A DNA stretch of 64,000 nt from Roseomonas populi (GTDB lineage: Bacteria; Pseudomonadota; Alphaproteobacteria; Acetobacterales; Acetobacteraceae). Location: the NCBI RefSeq assembly GCF_024594815.1, contig NZ_JANJOU010000014.1, positions 1-64,000 of the forward strand, given 5' to 3'. A program made the translations under genes and the position numbers. The notes under the pieces were generated by a model. It was not told the origin of the DNA. It ran no database searches and saw nothing but the letters and a program-made list of their open reading frames with translations. How positions within the stretch are numbered: the first letter of the stretch is position 1; each line of letters begins with the position of its first letter. Shown in pieces: positions 16,717 through 25,700 of this stretch.

Positions 16717-19012
16717 AGCGGGTGGGCTGCGTCGGCGCGCGCGGCGCCATGTTGAGCATGCGGCTCCGCAACTCCTCCGTGGCGCGGCGCAGGTCTTCCG
16801 TGTTCTGGACCACCCGCGGCGTGAGCAGGACCAGCAGCTCCGTCCGCCGCCGGGTGCGGTTCCTCACGCCCGTCAGCTCCCGCAGCACGGGGATGTTGAC
16901 GAGGAAGGGGATGCCGGATCGCGTGTCGCTGTCCGACTCCCGGATCAACCCGCCCAGGGCGATCGTCTGGCCCGAGGCCACCGACACGACCGTGCGCAGG
17001 CGCCGCTGCTGGATGGTCGGGCTGTCGATGCCGCTCGTCGTGGTCGGGACGGCGTCGGAGACGTCCTGGTCCACATCGAGGAGAACGCCGCCCACCGAGT
17101 TCACCCGCGGCGTCACGTCGAGGGAGACGCCGGTATCCCGCAGGGAGACGGAGTTGACGATCCGGTTGTCCGTCAGGCCGCCGCCCGTGGCCTGCTGCGT
17201 CACGATCGGCACGGAATCGCCCACGCGCAGCCGGGCCGTCTGGTTGGACAGCACCATGACCTGCGGCGAGGAGATCACCCGCACGTCGGTGAGGCTCGCC
17301 AGCGCGTGCAGCACGACGCTCGCATCCGCCCCGCCGGAGTAGAGCAGGTTGAAGCCGGGGAAGGTCTGCGCCACCGTCCCCGCATCGGTGGCCGAGAGGC
17401 GGAACTCGAACCGGCCCGTGCGGAAGAACCAGGACAGGCCGTATTCCAGCCCCTGGTTCAGCGTCACCTCGGCGATCACGGCATCCACCGCGACCTGCGT
17501 CGGCGGCCGGTCCAGGAGCAGGACCGCGCGCTCGACAAGCCGCCAGTCGGTCTGGTTGGCGTAGATGATCAGGGCGTTCTGCGCCTCGTCGGCGACGATC
17601 CGCACCGGTGCCGCGGGCAGGCCGCTCCGGTCGCCGCCACCGCCGCCGGCGCCGTCCCCGAAGCCGGGGCCCGGGGGCAGGCCCGGCATGGCCAGGCCGC
17701 CGGCCGCCGCGAGCGGCCCGGCATTCGCCGCGCCGCCCGCCAGCCCACCTGCCGCCAAGCCGTTCCCGGCCAGCCCGTTCCCTGCCAGCCCGACAGCATT
17801 CGGCGCGGCCTGGCCGTTGAGTCCGCTCGTCGCGCCGAGCGGCGCATTGGTGATCGGGGCGATGGAGCCGCCCGCCGACTGCACGCCGAGCTGGCCCGGC
17901 GCCAGCAGCTGCCCGGCCTCCGGCCCCCGCCCGCCGCCCTGCAGCAGCTGCCGCAGCGTCGTGGCCAGTTCGGCCGCCCGCACGTACTGCACACGATGGA
18001 CGAAGAGCTGTGGCGAGCTGCCCATGCCGGCCGCGTCCAGGTTGCGCACCCAGCGCCGCACGCGCTCGAGCTGCTGCGGCTGCGCGGCGACCACGAGCAC
18101 CGCGTTCATCCGCGCCACCGGCACCACGCGCAGGGGTTCCCGCGCATTTCCCTGGCTGCCGAAGATCGAGGTGATCTCCTGCGCCACCAGCGCGGCGGGG
18201 GCGGATTCCAACGGCAGGAGGGCGAGCGACTGGTTCGCAATCCAGCCGACATCGAAGCTCTGCGCCGTCTCCAGCAGGCTGGCGAGCTGCGGGCCCGTGC
18301 CGGCCAGCAACAGGATGTTGCGCGCCTCGTCCGCGACGACGGAGCCGCCGCGCGGCGCGAGGGGCTGCAGCACCCGCTGCAGGTCGGCCGCGCGCGCATA
18401 GGTCAGCGGCAGCGCCACGATGCCGAAGCCGGGCTCTCGCGCGGCGCCGCCCGTGCGCAGGCTGACCGGGGGCCCGGATTGCAGCGCCCCCTCCAGCGGC
18501 ACGACCCGGTAGCCGGCATCATTCCGAAGCAGCGCGGCGCCGTTGGCCTCGAGCGCCGATTCGAGGAGCGAGAGGGCCGCCGTCTCCGGGACCGGCCGCT
18601 GGGTCTGCAGCGTGATGGTGCCGCTCACGCGCGGGTCGATCGTGTAGTCCTGGCGCAGCAGGTCGCCCAGCACGGCCTGGATCACCTGGGGCAGCTCCGC
18701 CTCCACGAAGTTCAGCGTCACCGTGCCGCCACCCGACAGCGCGGCGCCCCGCGGCGCGTTGATCTGCGCCGGCCCGCGCGGCGTGCTGGCGGTATCCACG
18801 ATCGCCGGGCGCGCCCGCGCGGCCGTTGCCGGCGGCGGCGGCGTGGCGCCGACCGCGGGTGGCTGGAGGGGCGCCGGGCGCTGGCCCGCCTCCTCCAGCC
18901 GCCGCATCGCCTCGTCGAAGGCCGCGGGGCCACGGAGCTCCGGCTCCGCGCATGCGGCAAGCGCCAGTGCCAGCGTCAGCGCCCGGACCGGCGTTCGGAA
19001 CAGCGCCGTCAC
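16691..19012 (-). CDS. gspD: Type II secretion outer-membrane secretin GspD
   Basis: The 773-residue product is a lipoprotein secretin. A lipobox LAAC puts the acylated Cys at residue 21. N-domains include LNFVEAELPQVIQAVLGDLL. A Gly/Ala-rich linker (around 390-440) precedes the C-terminal secretin domain with VAVDAVIAEVTLNQGLEYG, VRVISSPQVMVLSN and TELLVLLTPRVV. It should form the outer-membrane channel. The GTG at 19012 overlaps the gspF stop (GTGA); the frame further upstream only shadows gspF. The lipobox allows self-targeting, consistent with no gspS pilotin gene in view. Confidence 0.94.
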   Translation of the reverse strand: MTALFRTPVRALTLALALAACAEPELRGPAAFDEAMRRLEEAGQRPAPLQPPAVGATPPPPATAARARPAIVDTASTPRGPAQINAPRGAALSGGGTVTLNFVEAELPQVIQAVLGDLLRQDYTIDPRVSGTITLQTQRPVPETAALSLLESALEANGAALLRNDAGYRVVPLEGALQSGPPVSLRTGGAAREPGFGIVALPLTYARAADLQRVLQPLAPRGGSVVADEARNILLLAGTGPQLASLLETAQSFDVGWIANQSLALLPLESAPAALVAQEITSIFGSQGNAREPLRVVPVARMNAVLVVAAQPQQLERVRRWVRNLDAAGMGSSPQLFVHRVQYVRAAELATTLRQLLQGGGRGPEAGQLLAPGQLGVQSAGGSIAPITNAPLGATSGLNGQAAPNAVGLAGNGLAGNGLAAGGLAGGAANAGPLAAAGGLAMPGLPPGPGFGDGAGGGGGDRSGLPAAPVRIVADEAQNALIIYANQTDWRLVERAVLLLDRPPTQVAVDAVIAEVTLNQGLEYGLSWFFRTGRFEFRLSATDAGTVAQTFPGFNLLYSGGADASVVLHALASLTDVRVISSPQVMVLSNQTARLRVGDSVPIVTQQATGGGLTDNRIVNSVSLRDTGVSLDVTPRVNSVGGVLLDVDQDVSDAVPTTTSGIDSPTIQQRRLRTVVSVASGQTIALGGLIRESDSDTRSGIPFLVNIPVLRELTGVRNRTRRRTELLVLLTPRVVQNTEDLRRATEELRSRMLNMAPRAPTQPTRYDALPPIR

Positions 19013-20241
19013 GTGCTGCCCAGGGCGGCGGAATTCGCGCCGAGAATCGCGTTCAGCGTCGTCAGCACGATCCCGGCGACCAGCCCGCCCAGGATCAGCG
19101 TCACCCCCGGCACAAGGAGGACGAGCAGGCGCTCCGTCGCGCGCTCGGCATCCTCCTCGTGTATGACAGCCACTTCCTCCAACATCTCGCGCAACCGCCC
19201 CCCCTCTTCCCCAATTCCAACCAGCGTGATCGCCAGGCGCGGCAAGGCCTCCTCGCGCGTGAGCGCGGCGGCGAACCCCGCGCCCGCCGAGAGATGCGCC
19301 CGCGCGCGCTCCAGCCCGGCCGCAACGGCCGTGTTCCCCGCAGCCGCCCCCGCGTGCTGCATGGCCTCCGCGAGCGGCACGCCGGAGCTCAGCAGCACCC
19401 CCAGGAGCCGCGTGAAGCGCGCCGTCGCCGAACGCCAGATCAATGTCCCCACCAATGGCATGCGAAGCAGCCGCGCATCGCGCCAAAGCCGCGCCTCCCG
19501 GGCCGAGAGGGCCCGCCAGGCGAGCAGCCCGATCGCGAGCAGCCCGGCCAGCCCGACGGCGCCCCACTCCCGCAGCCAGGCCGAGGCATCCAGCATGAAG
19601 CGCGTGGAGGCCGGGAGCCGCCCGCCGGCCGCCGAGAAGAGCGGCTCGAGCGCCGGCAGGACGACCGTGATCAGCACGATCACCACCGCCACGGACAGCA
19701 GCAGCACCACCGCCGGATAGGTCAGGCCGGAGCGGATCCGCTCCGCCACGCGCTCGAGCCGGAGGGTCTCCGTGGCCAGCCGGTCCAGGACGGAGGGCAG
19801 CTTGCCCGTCCCCTCGGCGGTGGCGATGGCGGCGGCGTACCAGCCCGGGAAGGCAGCGGGCCGCGCGGCGACGGCGGCCGAGAGCGAGGTGCCGGTTCGG
19901 ACCGTATCGTGCAGGCCGCGCAGCAGGCGCCGCGGCGCGGAGGACTTTTCCGACCCGGCCAGCGCATCGAGGGCGACATCAAGCTGGAGGCCGGCGGAGA
20001 GCAGCAGGCTCAGCCCGCGGGTCAGGCGGGCCAGCTCGCGCGGCCGCAGCTTCTGGCCGCCACCCGATCCCGGCGCGGCGAGGGCCGAGCCCTCGCCGGC
20101 CGGGCGGATCTCCATCGGGAGATGCCCGCCCTCCTGAATGCGGCGGGCCGCGGCCCGCTGGTCCTCCGCCTCCACGCGGCCGCGCAGCGTCCGCCCGTCC
20201 GCGGCAAGGGCGACGTAGTCGAAGTGCTGGATGGCGGCCAA
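19009..20241 (-). CDS. gspF: Type II secretion inner-membrane platform protein GspF
   Basis: The 410-residue protein shows the duplicated T2SF domain. The first copy has LTRGLSLLLSAGLQLDVALDAL and TGTSLSAAVAARPAAFPGWY. The second has FTRLLGVLLSSGVPLAEAMQ and LAITLVGIGEEGGRLREMLEE. Three transmembrane segments are visible. It anchors the assembly ATPase and pseudopilus. The start is TTG at 20241 with a GGGGGAGG site, four bases after gspE. Confidence 0.94.
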   Translation of the reverse strand: MAAIQHFDYVALAADGRTLRGRVEAEDQRAAARRIQEGGHLPMEIRPAGEGSALAAPGSGGGQKLRPRELARLTRGLSLLLSAGLQLDVALDALAGSEKSSAPRRLLRGLHDTVRTGTSLSAAVAARPAAFPGWYAAAIATAEGTGKLPSVLDRLATETLRLERVAERIRSGLTYPAVVLLLSVAVVIVLITVVLPALEPLFSAAGGRLPASTRFMLDASAWLREWGAVGLAGLLAIGLLAWRALSAREARLWRDARLLRMPLVGTLIWRSATARFTRLLGVLLSSGVPLAEAMQHAGAAAGNTAVAAGLERARAHLSAGAGFAAALTREEALPRLAITLVGIGEEGGRLREMLEEVAVIHEEDAERATERLLVLLVPGVTLILGGLVAGIVLTTLNAILGANSAALGST

Positions 20242-20245
20242 GGGA

Positions 20246-21949
20246 TCAGCCTCCCCCCGCGACGCGCAGCACTTCCTCCACCGTGGTGATGCCGGCCAGG
20301 GCCTTGGCCAGCCCCGCCGCCTGCAGGCTCAGCATCCCCTCGCGCTCCGCCATTACGCCGAGCGAGCCGGCATCCGCCCGCCGCAGCACCAAGTCCCGCA
20401 GCCCCGGGCTGACGTTCATGATCTGGAGCACGGTGGTGCGGCCGCGATAGCCGGTGTCGCCGCAGGCCGGGCAGCCGCCGGGCCGGTGCAGCAGGATCGG
20501 CCCACCACCGGCAATGCGGTCCAGCCCGAGGCGCTCCACCACCGGCGCCGGCGCCTCGTAGGGCTCGCGGCAGGCGGCGCACAGCGTCCGCACCAGCCGC
20601 TGGGCGAGGACGCCGCGCAGCACGGAGGCGATCAGGTATTCCGGGACGCCGAGGTCCATCAGCCGCGTCACGGCCGAGGGCGCGTCGTTGGTGTGCAGGG
20701 TGGCGAGCACAAGATGGCCCGTGAGCGCGGCCTGCACCGCCACTTCCGCGGTCTCGGGATCGCGGATCTCGCCCACGAGCATCACGTCGGGGTCGTGGCG
20801 TAGCATGGCGCGGAGCGCGTTCGGGAAGGTCAGGCCGATCTGCGGCCGCACCTGCACCTGGGAGATGCCCTCCAGCCGGTACTCCACCGGGTCCTCGATG
20901 GTGCAGACCTTGAGCTGCTGCCGGTCCACCGACCCGAGGGCGGCGTAGAGCGTCGTGGTCTTGCCGCTGCCGGTCGGGCCGGTGACGAGCACCATGCGGC
21001 TGGTCTGGGCCAGCAGCTCGCGCAGCGCCGCGATTTCGGAGGGCGCGAAGCCCAGGGCCTCGAAGTCCAGCGAGACGGCGCCGCGGTCCAGGATACGCAG
21101 CACGACGCCCTCGCCGTCCAGCGCCGGGATGATGGACACGCGCAGGTCCACGTCCCGGCCGCGAACCGCGAGCCGCATGCGCCCGTCCTGCGGCAGCCGC
21201 CGCTCCGCCACGTCGAGCCGCGCCATGATCTTCAGCCTGGAAACCACCCCCGCGCCGAGCGCCTGCGGCACCGTGCCGCAATCCTTCAGCACGCCGTCCA
21301 CGCGCAGCCGGGTCCGCAGGCCGGCCTCGGTCGATTCGAGATGGATGTCCGAGGCCCCGCTCTCCACGGCCTGCAGGATCAGGGAATTCACGTGCCGGAC
21401 CACCGGCGCCTCGCTCGCCTGATCGCGCAGGCGCGCCGCATCCTCCGGCGTGCCGGAGGTGGCATCCTGCGACACGGCCTCGGCCGGCTTCGCGGCCTCC
21501 TCGAGGCGGGCGAGCGCGGCCTCGATGGAGGCGGGCGTGACCACCGCGACGGCGATCGCCATGTCCGTGGCGAGCGCCGCCGCCTGAACAGCGAAGTGGT
21601 CGAGCGGGTCGGCCAGGGCCAGCAGGAGCCGCCCATCCTCCACCCTGGCCGGGAAGGCGCGGACGCGCCGCAGGAAGCGGAGCGGCAGGCGGTCCAGGAA
21701 GGGCGCGTCAAGCGGCAGGTCGTCGCGCCCGAGAAGAGGCAGCCCGAGCGCCTCCGCCGCGGCGGAGGCCAGGACATCCTCGCCGATGAGGCCGAGGGTC
21801 AGGAGCGCGGGAATCAGGGCCTCGTTCGCGGCGCGGCGGGCTTCCTCCGCGCGCGCGACGGCGGAGGCGGCGAGCAGCTTGCGGTCCAGCAGGTGGCGGA
21901 TCAGGCGCCCTTCGGCCTCCCCGAGATCCCCGGCTACACCGACGTCCAT
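20246..21949 (-). CDS. gspE: Type II secretion assembly ATPase GspE
   Basis: The 567-residue cytoplasmic ATPase has an N-terminal N1E-like domain, then Walker A (GPTGSGKTTT). The Asp box (CTIEDPVEYRLEG), Walker B (DPDVMLVGEIRDPETA), the His box (GHLVLATLHTND) and a four-cysteine zinc site (LCAACREPY and CPACGDTGY) follow. The zinc site is typical of GspE/PilB. The start at 21949 overlaps the end of the prepilin peptidase gene by 16 bases. Confidence 0.95.
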   Translation of the reverse strand: MDVGVAGDLGEAEGRLIRHLLDRKLLAASAVARAEEARRAANEALIPALLTLGLIGEDVLASAAAEALGLPLLGRDDLPLDAPFLDRLPLRFLRRVRAFPARVEDGRLLLALADPLDHFAVQAAALATDMAIAVAVVTPASIEAALARLEEAAKPAEAVSQDATSGTPEDAARLRDQASEAPVVRHVNSLILQAVESGASDIHLESTEAGLRTRLRVDGVLKDCGTVPQALGAGVVSRLKIMARLDVAERRLPQDGRMRLAVRGRDVDLRVSIIPALDGEGVVLRILDRGAVSLDFEALGFAPSEIAALRELLAQTSRMVLVTGPTGSGKTTTLYAALGSVDRQQLKVCTIEDPVEYRLEGISQVQVRPQIGLTFPNALRAMLRHDPDVMLVGEIRDPETAEVAVQAALTGHLVLATLHTNDAPSAVTRLMDLGVPEYLIASVLRGVLAQRLVRTLCAACREPYEAPAPVVERLGLDRIAGGGPILLHRPGGCPACGDTGYRGRTTVLQIMNVSPGLRDLVLRRADAGSLGVMAEREGMLSLQAAGLAKALAGITTVEEVLRVAGGG

Positions 21950-22485
21950 GACGGCGCACCTCCGATCGCGACCCAGGTGACCCACGACGCCAGGGCGAGG
22001 GCCGGGACGAAGGGCAGGGCCGCGTCCGGTGCGAGGCGCCGGTCGCGCAGCAGGACGAGCAGGAGCGCGATGGCCGCCCCGCCCGCCACGATCGGGCCAA
22101 GCCCCCCTGGGCCAACCCATGCACCGGCGGCACCCAGCACCCAGGCGTCGCCCCGGCCCAGCCCGTCACGGCCGCGGAGCCGCCGGAAGCCCTCCTCGAT
22201 CAGCCGGAAGCTCAGATAGCCGAGGGAGGCACCGGCCAGGGCCGCCATCAGCGGGCCCGCCCCCATGAGAGCGGCGCAGAGCAGGCCGCCAGCGGCCAGG
22301 GGAAGGACAAGAAGCGCGTGCACGACGCCCTCCCGCCAATCGAGCCAGGCGAGCGCCACCAGCAGGCCCCCGAACAGGGCAGCGGCCGGCCAGATTGTCG
22401 CCGGGAGAAAGGCGGCCAGGGGCGCCAGTGCCGCGCCGCACACGACCGGATGCGCCCAGCCTGCCGAGGCGCTACGCGGCCTCAT
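21934..22485 (-). CDS. gspO: Short A24-type prepilin peptidase (GspO/PilD catalytic part only)
   Basis: The 183-residue polytopic membrane protein carries the two aspartates of prepilin peptidases: Asp49 in LAWLDWREGV and Asp113 in the GxGD motif LGRGDAWVLG. It lacks the N-terminal cytosolic methyltransferase domain with its cysteine pairs found in full-length PilD (about 290 residues), so it resembles the short TadV/CpaA-like form. Heading the gspE-F-D-K series, it probably cleaves the five pseudopilin leaders. The ATG at 22485 has no clear ribosome-binding site. Confidence 0.8.
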   Translation of the reverse strand: MRPRSASAGWAHPVVCGAALAPLAAFLPATIWPAAALFGGLLVALAWLDWREGVVHALLVLPLAAGGLLCAALMGAGPLMAALAGASLGYLSFRLIEEGFRRLRGRDGLGRGDAWVLGAAGAWVGPGGLGPIVAGGAAIALLLVLLRDRRLAPDAALPFVPALALASWVTWVAIGGAPSWTSV

Positions 22486-22690
22486 CGGACGAGTGAGGCC
22501 GCGCCAGGCCCGCCGCAGGCATATGGGATCTCAAACCAGGACATACCAACTCGATCGTTTGTGCCGTGTCGTCAAGCGCAAGCAACAATATCTTATGTGC
22601 AACTATGTACAACCAGAATCCAACGCTCACCGGGCCGGAGGAGGCGGGTCAGAGACTCTCCAGGCACCCGCCACGGGTTGCGCCGGGGGC

Positions 22691-22721
22691 GGGGAGGCCG
22701 CGGGACGGTCGCGGCCTCCCC
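22691..22721 (-). terminator. Hairpin after the first RTX-like gene
   Basis: A perfect 12-base stem GGGGAGGCCGCG/CGCGGCCTCCCC (22691-22702 with 22710-22721, seven-base loop) lies 12 bases past the stop of the RTX-like gene. It separates that gene from gspO. The AT-richer stretch at about 22520-22620 beyond it may carry the gspO-E-F-D-K promoter, but I found no convincing -35/-10 pair. Confidence 0.65.
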
Positions 22722-22733
22722 GATCCAGTTGGT

Positions 22734-25700
22734 TCAGCCCACCCAGATGTCCGCCGCGGTGATCACGGTCGAGGGTGCGACCGTGGCGAAGCGAACCTGG
22801 GCGACCGAACCATTGCCGTCAGCGTCGTAGAAGAGGGTGCCGGCGCTGGCGTTGTAGATGATCCGGTCGTCGGCATCCGCCGCGCGGGTCCCGATCACGA
22901 AGGCACTGCTGCTGATTTGCGTCCCGGCCGGGCCGAGCGCCGCGAAGAGGGCATCGTCGAGCTCGATCCGATCGATGCCGGTCTCGAACCCCTCGATCCT
23001 GTCCAGCGCGGTCATGGCGGTGTCAAGCCGGTACAGGTCCGCGCCTTCCCCGCCAACGAGCGTGTCGGCGCCGGCTCCACCGATCAGGGTGTCGTCGCCG
23101 GCACCACCGACAAGCCTGTTGGCCTGGGCATTGCCGGTGATCAGATTCGCCTCCCCGTTGCCGGTTCCGTTGCGGGCGGTCCCGGTCAGCACCAGGGTCT
23201 CGACATTGGCCATATCGGCGATGGAGAAGTTGACGGAGGCTTCAACACGATCAAGGCCGCCGCCAGTTCCCTCGACGATCCTGTCGCCGGCGTTATCCAC
23301 GATATAGGTGTCGTTGCCGGCACCTCCGGACATCTCGTCGGCACCCCGGCCACCGTCCAGCCGATCGTTCCCGCCATTGCCCCAGAGCTTGTTCGCGCCG
23401 GCATTGCCGGTGATGACGTCGTTGCCCTCCCCGCCGACGACGTTCTCGATGCTGTTGAAGGTGTCCTCCTGCAGGAAGCGCGGCTGGCCGGTTGCGGGGT
23501 TGATGGCGTTGACGGCGCCGGTTCCTGGATTCCGGTCGCTGAATACGATGCCGGTGGCCAGGCCGTTCACGAGCGTGACCTGGAAGCTGGCGAACTCGCC
23601 CTGGAACGAGATCGTGTCCTCGCCCGCGCCGCCGATCAGCTGGTCGGTGCCGAAGCCGCCCATCAGCAGGTCGTTGCCGTCGCCGCCAGTGAGCGTGTCG
23701 TTCTCGCTGCCGCCGACGAGGGTGTCACTGCCCTGATCGCCGAACAGGAGGTCGTTTTCGCTGCCGCCCAGGAGAATGTCGTCGCCCAGGCCGCCGTGCA
23801 GCTCGTCGTCCAGATCGCGCCCGTCGATGACGTCGTTGTGGATGGTCCCGACCAGCAGGTCGGTCCCCACGCCGTCCCGCGGCCCGATGATCTGCTCGCC
23901 CGGCACGCGGGTGTCGTAGAGCCCGCCGAAGACGGCGGTCGTGCCGGCCGCCGCAACCACGACCCGGCCATCATCGAGCGCCGAGGCGGTGAAGCCATGT
24001 CCGCCCGTCCCGGCCCCCGAGGCGGCCGCGAAAGCCGTGAACTCCTCCCCGATCGGGAAGACGTCACCGGGCTGGCCGGGAGCACCGCCCTCGCCGCCGG
24101 CGATGCCGAAGAGCTGGCCCTCGACAGTGCCCGTATCGAGATTCTCGACCAGCAGCGCGAAGCTGGTGCCATCGAGGTCGGTGGCGACAAGGTGCCGGTC
24201 GCCCATCGCGAAGTCAGGGCTGAACCGTGCAATCTCGCCGACCTCGAAGGACTCCCCGTTGGCGATATAGACCTGCGCGCTGTAATGGCCGCTCGCATCG
24301 GTGAAGCCGATGGCGAAGTTGAGCCCGAGCCCGACTACCTCGGGCACCGAACCCGCTGCGATATGCAGCTCCGGCAGGTCGAGATCCACCTCGGTATAGG
24401 CGACATGCCCGTCGGAGAGGATCTCCGGCCGGAACATCCTGGCCTTCACCACGTCTCCCTCGACCCAGACCGCCAGCATCTCGCCGTCGTGCAGGATCGT
24501 GAGGGAGGCATTGCGGCCCTTGGCGCCGTCCGCGGTGAGCCTGAAGCCGGTATCATCGGCCGCCCCCTCGTGATCGGGGCTGGTGTCCTGGATGCCATCA
24601 AGCCCGACGGAGACGGGCGCCCGCTCACCATCGACATCGAGGTCCCGGTTCGGATCCTCCGGCACCGAGAAGAGGGTGAAGCGCTGCAGCCAGATCTCGC
24701 CCTCCGTCTCGGGCTGGCCGTTGACGAGGGCGGACTTGGTGTAGACGACGCCGAAGCCGTACTCCTGCGTGTCGTTGTTGGCGTCGACGATCTCGTAGCC
24801 GGAGACCTTCGCCTGGTGGTTTCCGAAGAACTGGTTCCCGACGCGGCCCGGGGCCGTCACGCGGAACTCGCCGCCGACATCGATCGGATCGACGCCGGTG
24901 ATGGCGGAAGCGAAGCGGCCCCTGATGGTCCCACCTTCTTCCCAGACCGCGACCACGCCGGCATTGCCGGCCATGGCGGCGGTCAGGTCCTCGACACCCT
25001 CGGCATTGCCCGTGCTGAGGCCGCCCAGGTCGAGCCGGAGGACCCGTGCCGTGGTCCCGCCACCGAATGCTGCATCGGGATCACCGAGCGTGTCATAGGC
25101 CTTGAGATAAACGTTTCCACCGGCCTGCCAAACGAAACCGTACCCTCCGAGCAGCCCGACCGCAGTCGCCGAGACCGGGGCCGGCAGGTTCGTGGCGCTG
25201 ATCGCGGTGGCGACGCCATCAGAGTCGGTCTTGCTCCAGGGGGTCGGGGTCCCATCATCCGGCGCGCCATCCCCCTGGGCGATGGGCAGTTCCCCGTTCG
25301 CGCCGAAGAACTGGCCCATGCCGACCCAGTTCGCGGGGTCCGTGACGACGTAGCTCGCCGGGTTGCCACCGGCAGGGAAAGTCGTCGGTACCACGGTATT
25401 GAAGGCGAGGTGCTCGAAACCGTGGAGGATGTCCTGGCCGTCTGGCCTGGCGATCACCCCGGTGCGCATGTCCTTGACGGTGAAACTGCCGTCGCCGTTC
25501 ACCGTGACGGAGTACTGGTTCCGCCCGCCATTGTAGAGGGAGACGTCGTCTCCCTCGCCACCATCCAGGATATCGGCAACGCCGCCACCATACACCGTGT
25601 CGTCACCCATTGCGGCACGAACCTGGTCGTCGGCGCTCTGCCCCCGGCGGGTGTCGCCCCGGTCGGCGATGATGAAATCGTCTGCCGCGGTGCCGATGAT

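Noticed and set aside
19013-19567. 185-codon upstream extension of gspD
   Set aside because: It overlaps gspF in another frame. The GTG at 19012 gives a lipoprotein signal and a tight GTGA junction.
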